Position numbers and translations under genes: made by a program | From: Bacteroidota bacterium | GTDB taxonomy: Bacteria > Bacteroidota > Bacteroidia > Chitinophagales > LD1 | Direction: 5' to 3' | DNA length: 64,000 nucleotides | Assembly (NCBI GenBank): GCA_016722375.1 | Contig: JADKJG010000006.1 | Location: 186,001 to 250,000, forward strand | In this document: positions 43,020-51,970 of the stretch, in pieces | Layout: each line of letters starts with the position of its first letter | Numbering within the stretch: the stretch's first letter is position 1 | The notes under the pieces: generated by a model | Seen by the model: only the letters and a program-made list of their open reading frames with translations | What the model was told of the DNA's origin: nothing | The model's database searches: none

Positions 43020-43724
43020 ATGCTGGCGCGAGTCAAAGAATATCTACTGGATTTTTCGGAACTTTTCTTTCCGAATATTTGTCTGAGTTGTCAACGCAAA
43101 CTGTTGAAAGGGGAGGAAGTGATTTGTCTTTTCTGCTTGAGTGAACTACCGGTTACCGGTTATTGGAATGAGCCGGACAACCCGGTGGCGAATCGCTTAT
43201 GGGGAAGGGTGCCCATACAAGGAGCTGCTGCGTTCTTGCAATTTAAAAAGGGGGGAAAGGTACAGCGTCTGATTCACGAGTTAAAATACAAAGGAAGGAA
43301 AGATGTCGGAGTTTATCTGGGTAAGATATTTTCTCATCATCTTATTCAATCCGATTCTGTCATAAAAGATATTGACCTGATTGTTCCGGTACCCTTGTAC
43401 TGGAAGAAGCTTAAACAAAGAGGATATAATCAGAGTACTCCGTTTGCTCAGGCACTATCTCAATCGTTGGATGTTCCATATTCCGATACAGCTTTAATGA
43501 GAACCTCCCAGAATGTTTCACAGACTAAAGAGAAGAGATATGACCGGTATGGAAATGTAGCGGGTATTTTTTCAGTAACAGATGCTTCGCAACTTTCCGG
43601 AAAGCATATCTTGTTGGTAGATGATGTTTTTACTACCGGTGCCACTGCCGATGCCTGTCTGCAGGCTATTTTGAGTGTTCCGGAGACTAAAGTTAGTTTT
43701 ATAGCTATATCCGTCAGTATGTAA
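43020..43724 (+). CDS. comF: ComF family phosphoribosyltransferase-like protein
   Basis: This protein of about 234 residues starts at ATG 43020, directly preceded by an in-frame GTG at 43017. It has an N-terminal zinc-binding double-CxxC region (CLSCQRKLLKGEEVICLFC) and a phosphoribosyltransferase domain with the PRPP loop LLVDDVFTTGATADAC near the C-terminus. ComF proteins are needed for DNA uptake in several transformable bacteria. The RGYNQSTPFAQALSQ segment is typical. Located downstream of an exonuclease gene and near comEC. Confidence 0.9.
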   Translation: MLARVKEYLLDFSELFFPNICLSCQRKLLKGEEVICLFCLSELPVTGYWNEPDNPVANRLWGRVPIQGAAAFLQFKKGGKVQRLIHELKYKGRKDVGVYLGKIFSHHLIQSDSVIKDIDLIVPVPLYWKKLKQRGYNQSTPFAQALSQSLDVPYSDTALMRTSQNVSQTKEKRYDRYGNVAGIFSVTDASQLSGKHILLVDDVFTTGATADACLQAILSVPETKVSFIAISVSM

Positions 43725-43760
43725 ATTGTACTGACAATTTCTTGTACAATACTTGATTTT
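43725..43760 (+). terminator. Possible terminator after comF
   Basis: ATTGTAC (43725-43731) pairs with GTACAAT (43744-43750), followed by ACTTGATTTTT. The stem is short and AT-rich. Confidence 0.4.
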
Positions 43761-43836
43761 TAGAACTTTCTGTAACATATTTGCCTGATTTTCGTTTAAT
43801 AACAGTGAAACAGTATTTAAACAGTCATCTACAGAT

Positions 43837-45033
43837 ATGAAGCACAGCAAACAGGCTTGGCGCTTATTTTTTCCATTGTTTATTGTTCTGCTCTGCGTTC
43901 AACTCGCTTCAGCTTTTCCTCCGGGTGATCCATGCGGGAAGAACGATGAAGTCTATCCCAAGGCGGTCGCCTTGACAGATCATCTAAACCAAATCACTGC
44001 TGAGCAAATCTCTAACTTTTATTCTCGTCGTCACGAAAACCGATTAGACGCTTTCAATGGTTGTGTATTGGTTGCTAAGGACGGACAGGTGGTCTATAAA
44101 GGTGCCTTCGGTTATGGAAACATACAGTATAAAGATACGCTGACTACCGAAACGCCCTTTCAATTGGCCTCAGTAACTAAAACATTTACCGCTACGGCTA
44201 TTCTTAAATTGGTGGAGGAAGGAAAGATTGCGTTAAGCGATCCGATTCAAAAATTTTTTCCTGAATTCCCTTATCAGGGGATTACGGTGAAACTGTTGCT
44301 GACTCATCGTAGCGGCCTGCCTGACTATATTTATTGGGGTAAGGAATCAGGAAATTCGGTGGACTATCTCGATAATCAAGCGCTGGTGAAAAGATTTATC
44401 AGAACCAAACCAGCCGTTCGTTGTCGTCCCGATAGGATGTTTATGTATTCTAATACTAATTACGCTTTGCTGGGTGCTGTTATTGAACAGGTAACCGGTA
44501 TGACCTATCAGAATTACATGCAGGAAAATATTTTTCGGCCACTTGGCATGTACAACACCTTTGCGTTTGATGTTCGGGATTCCTTAGGTCATTGTGGCTC
44601 GGCCTGCTATCAAAGCAGATGGAAAGAATGGAATCTTACCTACTCGGATGGCGTGATGGGTGATAAAGGAATTTATGCTTCTGTTGAAGATATGATGATA
44701 TGGGATAAGGCACTCCGCGAAGGGAAAGTTATTTCTCCTGAAATGATGGGGGAGGCCTATCTTCCACGCAGTTTAGACCGCTATTCCTTCAGCAAAGATA
44801 AGAGCCGAAATTACGGCTATGGATGGCGCATGGTGAAACAGAAAGAGGGTTATTTGATTTATCACAATGGCAACTGGCATGGTTGTAATAATGTGTTTGC
44901 CCGCGACTTAAACAGTGGCTACACAGTCATTGTTTTGAGCAATAAAGCCAATGAAAAAAATTATTTCACCCAGCCGGTATGGGACATTATAGAGAACGTG
45001 AAGAATCTTCAGAATATCGCCTCGCTGCAATAG
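43837..45033 (+). CDS. Secreted serine hydrolase (beta-lactamase/PBP class C family)
   Basis: This 398-residue exported protein has a signal peptide (to about residue 27) and the class C beta-lactamase fold: the nucleophile motif SVTK in PFQLASVTKTFTATAIL, the YxN-type motif in MFMYSNTNYALLGAVIE, and the HxG-like HNGNWHG near the C-terminus. Members include D-aminopeptidases, esterases and peptidoglycan hydrolases; being in this family does not make it an antibiotic resistance gene. Two cysteines near the mature N-terminus are unexplained. Confidence 0.87.
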   Translation: MKHSKQAWRLFFPLFIVLLCVQLASAFPPGDPCGKNDEVYPKAVALTDHLNQITAEQISNFYSRRHENRLDAFNGCVLVAKDGQVVYKGAFGYGNIQYKDTLTTETPFQLASVTKTFTATAILKLVEEGKIALSDPIQKFFPEFPYQGITVKLLLTHRSGLPDYIYWGKESGNSVDYLDNQALVKRFIRTKPAVRCRPDRMFMYSNTNYALLGAVIEQVTGMTYQNYMQENIFRPLGMYNTFAFDVRDSLGHCGSACYQSRWKEWNLTYSDGVMGDKGIYASVEDMMIWDKALREGKVISPEMMGEAYLPRSLDRYSFSKDKSRNYGYGWRMVKQKEGYLIYHNGNWHGCNNVFARDLNSGYTVIVLSNKANEKNYFTQPVWDIIENVKNLQNIASLQ

Positions 45034-45055
45034 TTCATTTTGAAAATGAGCTATT
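45029..45055. terminator. Bidirectional terminator between convergent genes
   Basis: AATAG-T-TCATTTT pairs with AAAATGA-G-CTATT around a single G, a near-perfect 13-bp hairpin that includes the TAG stop of the serine hydrolase and the last codons region of the gene at 45051. CTTTT follows on the plus strand. Confidence 0.6.
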
Positions 45056-45590
45056 CTTTTCCTCCCGCTCCCTTAAAATAGTCCTCCTGATTTTTAAAGA
45101 GCACGTTGAAGGTGGTCAGCGATCCATATATACGAGTGATGTACTGCTGTAAATCTACTTTTTCTTCATCGGTTAGCACCTTGTGGGAGTTGATGTTTTG
45201 CTCCAATACTCTCAAGCGATCGCGTAGCATTACGATTTTATGGAAAAATGTTTCGATTGGAATGTCTTTACCTTGAAGAGTAGGGTCGAACGATTTGAAA
45301 ATCAAAGTTCCGTTCTGCCACTTGTTCGCAAGCGGAACAATTTCCTGCATATCGCTTTTTTCATCTACCACTTCTCGAATGGCGCGTTTGACATCCTCTA
45401 TCGTTATAGAAGGAACTTCGGCTTCTACTTTATCCAGCACGTTTAATCCTTCATAATCTCGGGCAATACCGCGACTGTTGCTATCTTCTTTAAACCAAAT
45501 GTAATAGTAGTCTACATCACTATCTACTACAATCCCTTTGCCGTATTTTGAGTGTTCTACTCTCGAACCAATTCCAAGATTTTTGTCCAT
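45051..45590 (-). CDS. Conserved hypothetical protein, 179 aa
   Basis: This soluble protein has an N-terminal beta-rich region (LGIGSRVEHSKYGKGIVVDS) reminiscent of the small Tudor/CarD-like domains that contain HxxxGxGxV, and a helical C-terminal half with EDVKRAIREVVDEKSDMQEI and RDRLRVLEQNINSHKVLTDE. It appears to be a conserved Bacteroidota protein, but I cannot name the family. Nothing in its context hints at function. Confidence 0.7.
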   Translation of the reverse strand: MDKNLGIGSRVEHSKYGKGIVVDSDVDYYYIWFKEDSNSRGIARDYEGLNVLDKVEAEVPSITIEDVKRAIREVVDEKSDMQEIVPLANKWQNGTLIFKSFDPTLQGKDIPIETFFHKIVMLRDRLRVLEQNINSHKVLTDEEKVDLQQYITRIYGSLTTFNVLFKNQEDYFKGAGGKE

Positions 45591-45729
45591 GAATTTCCTT
45601 TTTTATTTCAGACACAAAAGTCTATGTTTTATTTTTTACCATTCGGTAAAACATCAAACAAATAAACAAACGTGAAGAAGAGCCTCTAATAAATCAAACA
45701 ATGAATACCCGATAAATCCTGACGCGGAT

Positions 45730-46176
45730 TTATCTCAACCGGTCGAGACTCTTGAGTTTGTCCTCATCCTTCCGGATATATACCACGGCAAGGATTTCAA
45801 AAACAAGCGCAAAGGCTGCCAGAATATTCCACTTCCGAAGAACTACATCGCCAGGGAACATGCGGGTTTGATAACGATAAAAAACAAATGCTTCGGCAGC
45901 AATGATAAAGAAGATGGTAAACCAGCAAAACAATTGTTGCAAACCGGTGCGTTTGTAAAGGAAGATAGAAATCAGGCCAAGCCCGATGGCTGTTCCGGCA
46001 AACACAGCATTCACGTAATAGAAGTAGCCCTCCTTAAAAATTGAAACATCCCAACCTGGAATGTGTTCTACAAACTTATTTCCATCTACCTCCAGTGTGA
46101 TTAGAGGTAAATAAAGAAACAAGCCAAGTGAAATAATAGCGAGTAGAATAAATACAGTTTGGATTCTTTGTATCAT
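45730..46176 (-). CDS. DUF4293 family membrane protein
   Basis: This 148-residue inner-membrane protein has four hydrophobic helices (starting about residues 6, 50, 80 and 113). The N-terminal MIQRIQTVFILLAIISLGLF is the family's hallmark; function unknown. It is divergent from the thiolase gene. The final DKLKSLDRLR tail is cytosolic. Confidence 0.85.
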   Translation of the reverse strand: MIQRIQTVFILLAIISLGLFLYLPLITLEVDGNKFVEHIPGWDVSIFKEGYFYYVNAVFAGTAIGLGLISIFLYKRTGLQQLFCWFTIFFIIAAEAFVFYRYQTRMFPGDVVLRKWNILAAFALVFEILAVVYIRKDEDKLKSLDRLR

Positions 46177-46197
46177 ATAGGGATGATTTTGAAAGAC

Positions 46198-46205
46198 TAC
46201 ATTTG
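46198..46205 (+). promoter_or_regulatory. -7 promoter box of the thiolase gene
   Basis: TACATTTG matches TAnnTTTG, 28 bases before the preferred ATG at 46233. The box supports that start because ATG-less upstream coding to 46203 would begin inside the promoter. Confidence 0.45.
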
Positions 46206-46232
46206 CGCCGCAAACCTAAATTATTTCATTTA

Positions 46233-47435
46233 ATGGAGGCTTATATAATAGATGCAGGGCGCAGTCCCATCGGAAAGTTGAATGGCTCCTTAAGTGGTGT
46301 CCGTCCCGATGATTTGGCGGCTTGGGTGATTAAAAAGCTGGTAGAGCGCAACCTATTCTGGCTGGATGTGAAGCAGATCGAGGAAGTGATCTTAGGCGAT
46401 GCCAATCAAAGTGGTGAAGACAATCGGGATATCGCACGTATGACGGTTTTGCTGGCAGGTCTTCCGATAGAGGTGGCAGGCGTTACCGTCAACCGTTTAT
46501 GTGCTTCAGGACTACAGGCCATAGCTGATTCTTCCAGAGCGATTGAGTCTGGAGATGGGTCAATTTACATTGCCGGAGGAGTGGAAAGCATGACTCGTGC
46601 ACCTTATGTTCTATCTAAGGCAGTAACCGCGTTCGATCGGGTGCAACAAATGTTCGATACCAGTATTGGATGGCGTTTTACGAATAAATCTTTTCCAAAG
46701 GAGACCACTTATAGCATGGGTGAAACAGCGGAGAATGTAGCTAAGAAGTGGAACATCAGTCGGGAGGAACAAGACCAGTTTGCCCATTCTTCTCAGTTGA
46801 AATATCAAGCGGCTCATGATGCAGGAAAATTTAACGATGAACTAATTGCAGTGGGGATTGATAAGGGAAAAGCCGGAAAGGAAACGTTCGGAAAGGACGA
46901 ACATCCCCGTTTATCCTCGGCTGCAGATTTAGCAAAACTGAGACCGGCTTTTAACAAGGAGGGAACCGTTACGGCTGGGAATTCATCGGGCATCAACGAT
47001 GGAGCGGCCGCTTTAATCATTGTGAATGAACATATTGTCAAGGAATTTTCCCTAAAGCCATTGGCAAGAGTTGTCTCTGTAGCTGCGGCAGGAGTAGAGC
47101 CTGCCTATATGGGTATTGGCCCGGTACCAGCCACACAAAAGGCGCTGAAGCGCGCCGGGCTGAAAGCGGCCGACCTCGGTCTAGTAGAATTAAACGAGGC
47201 CTTTGCTTCTCAATCCATTGCTTGCATTCGCGATTTAGGATTGAATCCCGAAATCGTGAACGTGAACGGTGGGGCTATCGCTCTCGGTCATCCGCTAGGA
47301 TGCTCTGGAGCTAGAATTACTACTACCCTACTCCACGAAATGAAACGAAGAAAGAATGTGAAGTACGGACTGGCAACCATGTGCGTAGGTGTAGGCCAGG
47401 GTATGGCGATTATTTATGAAAACATGAATTATTAA
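46233..47435 (+). CDS. Thiolase family acetyl-CoA acyltransferase (PcaF-like)
   Basis: This enzyme of about 400 residues starts MEAYIIDAGRSPIGKLNGSL at 46233. The nucleophilic Cys is in VNRLCASGLQAIADSSRAIE (about residue 90), the catalytic His in NVNGGAIALGHPLGCSGARI and the second Cys in TMCVGVGQGMA. It cleaves beta-ketoacyl-CoA with CoA. The N-terminal sequence resembles 3-oxoadipyl-CoA thiolases of aromatic degradation, but fatty-acid thiolases are not excluded. A desaturase gene follows 13 bases later. Confidence 0.88.
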   Translation: MEAYIIDAGRSPIGKLNGSLSGVRPDDLAAWVIKKLVERNLFWLDVKQIEEVILGDANQSGEDNRDIARMTVLLAGLPIEVAGVTVNRLCASGLQAIADSSRAIESGDGSIYIAGGVESMTRAPYVLSKAVTAFDRVQQMFDTSIGWRFTNKSFPKETTYSMGETAENVAKKWNISREEQDQFAHSSQLKYQAAHDAGKFNDELIAVGIDKGKAGKETFGKDEHPRLSSAADLAKLRPAFNKEGTVTAGNSSGINDGAAALIIVNEHIVKEFSLKPLARVVSVAAAGVEPAYMGIGPVPATQKALKRAGLKAADLGLVELNEAFASQSIACIRDLGLNPEIVNVNGGAIALGHPLGCSGARITTTLLHEMKRRKNVKYGLATMCVGVGQGMAIIYENMNY

Positions 47436-47448
47436 TACTTACAGATTA

Positions 47449-48516
47449 ATGCAGTTAACTATCACCGATCCAGTTTTCATTCCTCGCGACAATTACAATT
47501 TCTTTGAAAGGTTTTTACTCACACTGATACGCGATGAGCGCGATCTGCCTTTTCTCAAACTTTGCCTTCGCATATTGCTTTTCGTCATTCCGGTATCAAT
47601 CTTGCTCTTCTTTTATTTCCGGTGGTGGATAGCAGTTCCTTTTTTGCTATTCAATATCGCTACCGGTTTGGGTCCTTTCATCCTGATGTTGCACAACACC
47701 TCTCACAGAAAATTGTTCAAACAGGAATACGACATTTTGAATAACCTCATACCTTGGGTGCTGGGGCCGTTTTACGGTGAAACTCCCGAAACCTATTTCG
47801 GTCATCACATCATGATGCACCATGCCGAAAACAATCTGATTGATGATTTAAGTTGCACGATGAATTATCAGCGCGACCGCTTCATTGATTTCATGAAATA
47901 CTTTTTCATGTTCTTCTTCTTTGGCATGACCGACCTCAGCTTTTATTTTCAAAGAAAGAACCGCAAGAAATTCATTCGCAAAATTCTAATGGGTGAAGTT
48001 GGCTTCATCGTCATGTGTATCCTTCTCTGGCAGTTTAATTGGCAGGCTACACTCATGGTGTTCATTTTGCCTTTCATAATTTCTCGCTTCGGCATGATGG
48101 CCGGAAATTGGGCGCAACACGCTTTTATTGATGCCGAAACTCCGGCAAACAATTATCGCAACAGCCTCACTTGTATCAACGTTGCCTATAACAGGACTTG
48201 CTTCAACGATGGCTACCACATCGGCCATCATTTGCGACCAAGCATGCACTGGACCGAGATGCCCGAAGAGTTTCAAAAGAATATAGAGAAATATAAAGAC
48301 AACCACGCCGTCATTTTTCAGGGCATTGATTTCTTCGTTGTTTGGTTCTTGCTCGTCAGCCATAATTATAAATACCTGGCTTCAAAGTTTGTGGACATCG
48401 GTGAGCGATTCAAAACGCAAGAAGAAGTGATCGCCTTTTTGAAACAAAGAGTTGCTGCCATTCCCGTCAAGCGCAACACCCCCAACGCCAATGTCATCCT
48501 GAATGGAATCAGATAA
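47449..48516 (+). CDS. Fatty acid desaturase
   Basis: This 355-residue integral membrane di-iron enzyme has three His boxes: HNTSH (about residue 83), HHIMMHHAENN (about 123) and YHIGHH (about 261). Four hydrophobic stretches anchor it in the inner membrane. It would put a double bond into acyl chains, so it may adjust membrane fluidity. Its 3' end overlaps truA by 14 bases. Confidence 0.86.
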   Translation: MQLTITDPVFIPRDNYNFFERFLLTLIRDERDLPFLKLCLRILLFVIPVSILLFFYFRWWIAVPFLLFNIATGLGPFILMLHNTSHRKLFKQEYDILNNLIPWVLGPFYGETPETYFGHHIMMHHAENNLIDDLSCTMNYQRDRFIDFMKYFFMFFFFGMTDLSFYFQRKNRKKFIRKILMGEVGFIVMCILLWQFNWQATLMVFILPFIISRFGMMAGNWAQHAFIDAETPANNYRNSLTCINVAYNRTCFNDGYHIGHHLRPSMHWTEMPEEFQKNIEKYKDNHAVIFQGIDFFVVWFLLVSHNYKYLASKFVDIGERFKTQEEVIAFLKQRVAAIPVKRNTPNANVILNGIR

Positions 48517-49354
48517 TCAGGTGCTCCGGCCTCGCTATTTTCTTCACCTGGCCTATGACGGCACCAACTATTGCGGTTGGCAGGTGCAGACCAATGCGCC
48601 CAGCGTGCAACAAACCATCAACGAAGCTTTGCAGAAACTGTTGCGCCATCCGGTGCCTTCTACCGGCTGTGGGCGCACCGATAGCGGCGTTCACGCCAAA
48701 GATTTCTACATGCACTTTATGCCCGAAAAAGAAATCGAAGATCCTGCCGACTTTCTATTTCGACTCAACTGCGTATTGCCCGACGACATTTCCATCTTCA
48801 AAATCATACCGGTTGCCGATCGCGCACATGTGCGTTTCGATGCCACGCACAGAACCTACGAATACTACGTGTACTTCGACAAATCGCCTTTCATCAAAAA
48901 GTATGCTTCCTATCAAGGATTTTATCCTATAAACTGGGAGCCGATATTGCGCGCTACTGAATTTATCAAGACCGTAAAAGATTTCACTTCCCTCTGCTTG
49001 GCCAGCGAAGATTTCAAAACCAATCTCTGCAACGTCACCGAAGCCCGCTGGGACATTCTGCCCGCTCATCATCTCGTCCTCAAACCCTTTGAAAATACAC
49101 CTACCGGTTCGCCGCTCACCGCCGACTATCAAAGAAAAGAAGGAGAGGTGCTGCGCTTCACCATCACCAGCAACCGATTTCTGCGCGGCATGGTGCGCAA
49201 AATTGTCGGCATGACGCTCATGGTCGGCAAAGGCAAACTATCGCTCGACGAATTTACCGACACCGTCACCCAACAAAAAGAATTCCGCATTCATAACCTC
49301 GCTTCGCCCGCCGGATTGTTTTTATCCAAAGTCAAGTATCCTTATATTGATTAA
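48503..49354 (+). CDS. truA: tRNA pseudouridine(38-40) synthase
   Basis: This 283-residue enzyme isomerises uridines 38-40 in the anticodon stem of many tRNAs. The catalytic Asp is in GCGRTDSGVHAKDFYMHF; the N-terminal LHLAYDGTNYCGWQVQTNAP and C-terminal FLRGMVRKIVGMTLMVGKGK are also diagnostic. Length slightly above average because of a C-terminal extension. It overlaps the desaturase gene by 14 bases. Confidence 0.93.
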   Translation: MESDNQVLRPRYFLHLAYDGTNYCGWQVQTNAPSVQQTINEALQKLLRHPVPSTGCGRTDSGVHAKDFYMHFMPEKEIEDPADFLFRLNCVLPDDISIFKIIPVADRAHVRFDATHRTYEYYVYFDKSPFIKKYASYQGFYPINWEPILRATEFIKTVKDFTSLCLASEDFKTNLCNVTEARWDILPAHHLVLKPFENTPTGSPLTADYQRKEGEVLRFTITSNRFLRGMVRKIVGMTLMVGKGKLSLDEFTDTVTQQKEFRIHNLASPAGLFLSKVKYPYID

Positions 49355-49361
49355 ATAATTT

Positions 49362-49483
49362 GGGCGCGTCCCCCGCCTCGTTCCTCGGCGTCGGCCGGGC
49401 TTTACGTTCCAATCTTTTCTACTCGTATATTTTAAATAGAAGAAAAGGATTTCCACTGCAATCCCTCGCGCAGCTCAGCGCGC
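49362..49483 (+). repeat. Dispersed intergenic element of the GGGCG...CGGGCTTT type, copy C
   Basis: Near-identical over about 120 bases to 892-1011 but in the opposite orientation. It begins seven bases after the truA stop and is directly followed by GTTAATAACTCCGCCATTC, which also occurs (inverted) in the left repeat cluster. Confidence 0.65.
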
Positions 49484-49550
49484 TGTTAATAACTCCGCCA
49501 TTCATGGCGGAGGGTTTGGAAGATTTGTATTGGCTTTAGCCGTGATTTAA

Positions 49551-49728
49551 ACTACAAAAGTCTTAAAGACTTTTGTAATTCAAAGACAAAATAAATACTG
49601 ACCCTGCATTTTAGCTCCGTAGGAGCTATATGTTTGGTAGTAAATAAGCACTCATTAAGTTGGGGGAAGGTTGTGGTCGCCCATGGCATGCCGTGGCCGA
49701 TTAACCAAAGTCTAAAGACTTTTGTAGT
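49551..49728. repeat. GTCTT palindrome copies and a TAGCTCC palindrome
   Basis: One copy of the 29-base GTCTT palindrome (one mismatch) is at 49551-49579, a partial copy at about 49704-49728, and a separate hairpin TAGCTCC-GTA-GGAGCTA at 49612-49628. The following GGTGAGTCACCAACTGATAG segment repeats at 51012-51031. No gene is seen in 49355-49900. Confidence 0.65.
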
Positions 49729-49904
49729 CTTCGACCTCCTATTTCGGTTGGTGAGTCACCAACTGATAGGGAAATTATTATGGCTAAAGCTATTTAGTCA
49801 GTCCTTAAAAAGTCATTTCCATCAATTCAAAGATATTGGGTGCACTGGGAAGGTAAATAAGCGATTCAAAAATCGAACAAAAGAGTCACCTAAAACCTGA
49901 TTGA

Positions 49905-50815
49905 TGCTCGTTTGAAGTTATAAGCTGCGTGTAACAACATTATTGGTCCGCTATTCCCTTGTAAAGTTTCTTCCTAACCATAGTTTTGTTTCAAATGACC
50001 AATAGTGGGTTCATGGCTGCTCTTCGTTGTAAATCTTCTTTTCCCTTTTGTTTCTGAAAGGCGTTTTGTTTTATCAGCGGTGTTCTTGGCGGAACGATTT
50101 GGGTTGCGGACTTGTCTCACTCCGGTATCCTAAATCTACTATGGCCTTTCGGGGAACTGTTGTGTGTTTTAGTGCAAAGTGGGTTTGCGTGTGTGCGTCC
50201 CCTTTTCAATGTTGAGTGCTGCTACAATCCTCCGCTGTTTCGTGTCCAGGCTATGGATACTTTGCTTCGAACTCATATTTCTTATGTTCTTTCCTTTGCT
50301 CATACATTGCACATGCGGCTCAGTAAACTGTAGATTTGTGTTGGTGTTTGTGCATTTTAAGAGTTCAAAGGAGTGCTTGTGTCTTTTGTTGTTGTTTGAA
50401 CTTCTGGGTCGTTGGCGCAAGTCTCTCTGTTGGGCTTGGTGTCGGAGGGAAATGTGGTTTTTCCTGCCCGTCGTGTCAATGTCACTTCCTCTTGCTTTTC
50501 CATTCACCGGATACTTCTTTTAAAATCAACTCTACTCCTTCTGCCCATGCGGTGGCGGAAGTGAACCAACTCCGATGCTTCACAGGGCGAACCGTTGGCA
50601 AAACTCTTTCTCCGAAAATATTGAAATAAACATCTCCCATTGCTCGCTTTCACCGAGTTGCGAACGGTTAGAGCAAGCCCACCAGGCGATGGTTTGCCGG
50701 CATGTCGCTGTAATGTTTGAAATGCCCAACTGTTGTCGTCCGAGGGTTTCTTCAAGCGCAAGTGGGACGTGGCTTTGGCTTCATATGGAATCTGCAAGAT
50801 TTTAACATTCGTTCA
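49905..50815 (-). pseudogene. Decayed IS5-family-like transposase
   Basis: Pieces of one transposase are visible in different minus-strand frames. From 50797 down, FQYFRRKSFANGSPCEASEL and VHFRHRMG appear; near 50313-50261, CMSKGK followed after a shift by EHKKYEFEAK; near 50140, IVDLGYR; and near 49980, LGRNFTREYRTNNV. These match in order the conserved blocks of the IS5-like family (GLPCDPSELVHFRHRIG; ISKGKEHKKYEFGNK; DRGYRG; HRLGRNFYKGxxGDxxNV). Numerous shifts and stops make it a true pseudogene. No terminal repeats were found. Confidence 0.7.
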
Positions 50816-50850
50816 CTTCTTGCCTCTTTTTACTCCAACCTGATATGTCT

Positions 50851-50935
50851 TTCCGGGGGGTTTGGGGGGGGGGGTTTATAAGAGGGGGGCCTCCCCCCGG
50901 GGGGGGGGGGGGGGACCGGGCCGGGGGAGGGTTGG
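50851..50935. other. G-rich low-complexity patch, probable sequence artefact
   Basis: About 85 bases contain several G runs (up to about 15) and a few C runs. The sequence is unlike anything else in the window apart from the shorter G run at 3540. It lies between the decayed transposase and a palindrome repeat. I take it to be a sequencing or assembly artefact. Confidence 0.5.
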
Positions 50936-50961
50936 GTTGTTTGGCTTTAGCCGTGATTTAA

Positions 50962-50990
50962 ACTACAAAAGTCTTAAAGACTTTTGTAGT
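50962..50990. repeat. GTCTT palindrome, right-most copy
   Basis: Perfect copy of the 29-base palindrome with its flanks GGCTTTAGCC-GTGATTTAA and CTTCGGCC, and the following GGTGAGTCACC...TATGGCTAAAGCC segment. It pairs with the copies at 497-833 in inverted arrangement. Confidence 0.75.
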
Positions 50991-51144
50991 CTTCGGCCAC
51001 CTATTTAGATTGGTGAGTCACCAACTGATAGGGAAATTATTATGGCTAAAGCCATTTAATAAGAGCCGGATTCTCCAATAGATTGTCCTTGATTGGATTT
51101 AGTTTCAAACTTAGACCAGAAGGAGAACATACCGATCTAATTAA

Positions 51145-51705
51145 TTAATCCCCCAATCCTTGTTGAGGTGGGAGCGGGGTCTTTATCCTCTTTGTTTCTT
51201 TGAAAATCCATTTGCCATCTTGATAAGCAAAAACAAATTGTATTCTATCGATAAAAGATTTTTCCGGCTTATTGAACATATCCAATTGTGGTTCATAGCA
51301 TTTCATTACGGTATCAAAATTAATAGCCTCCTGTTCATTATCCCACCCGCTAATTTTGGTATAGTTTTTAATAGAGAAACTGACGTTTCCACAACGAGCA
51401 TTACTCCTATCTTCAAAATCAATCTCAATATATCCCAAGAACGGCGAGATTATTGATTCTGTCCGTTTGATGTCAAAAGACAAATTGCTCCCTTTATATT
51501 CAAGAATATAAACTAAAATACCCGTAGGACTATTAGTATATGCTTGCTTGTAAACCAATTTGTGAGATGTTTGAATAAATGCTGAAAATTTTTCCACAAC
51601 AAAATTAAATGACTGCACAACTTTTTGTTGATCATCCTGACCAAGAAGGTTTAACGTATCGCCTAAGAGTAGGACTATAAGACCCGTAATTATTTTTGAT
51701 TTCAT
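51145..51705 (-). CDS. Hypothetical secreted protein, 186 aa
   Basis: This ORF has a plausible signal peptide (MKSKIITGLIVLLLGDTLNL LGQ, with cleavage after about residue 23) and an AT-rich coding style unlike the GC-rich gene at 52249. No family recognised. It sits alone among repeats, which is where recently gained genes are often found. Probably real because of its length and signal peptide, but without homology support. Confidence 0.55.
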   Translation of the reverse strand: MKSKIITGLIVLLLGDTLNLLGQDDQQKVVQSFNFVVEKFSAFIQTSHKLVYKQAYTNSPTGILVYILEYKGSNLSFDIKRTESIISPFLGYIEIDFEDRSNARCGNVSFSIKNYTKISGWDNEQEAINFDTVMKCYEPQLDMFNKPEKSFIDRIQFVFAYQDGKWIFKETKRIKTPLPPQQGLGD

Positions 51706-51970
51706 AACTTCCCCTTATTTGATTTTTCTTTGTCCAATAATAAGTAGATATAACGTCATCAACAAATGGAATTCCTTCTCCCCCCTGGATGTAGGCTATC
51801 CCTCCGCCCTACCAAGCATTCAGCATATAGCTAAAGAACACCACGCAAAGAAAAACCAGACCATCTTTTTTCAAGGCGGCTGCATCGCAAACACCCCACC
51901 CCCAACTGGCATCACCCTTAAACACCGATAAAAGTCTCCTGATATCAAATTTGAACTGGCTAAGTCTATC

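Noticed and set aside
43837..45033. Antibiotic-resistance beta-lactamase
   Set aside because: The SxxK/YxN fold family includes many esterases and peptidases; nothing here shows lactam specificity.
48509..49132. Long antisense and alternate-frame ORFs over truA
   Set aside because: They are shadows of a GC-richer gene; truA itself is unmistakable.
50112..50633. Forward-strand ORFs of 73-114 codons
   Set aside because: They are antisense to the decayed transposase and contain no recognisable protein features.
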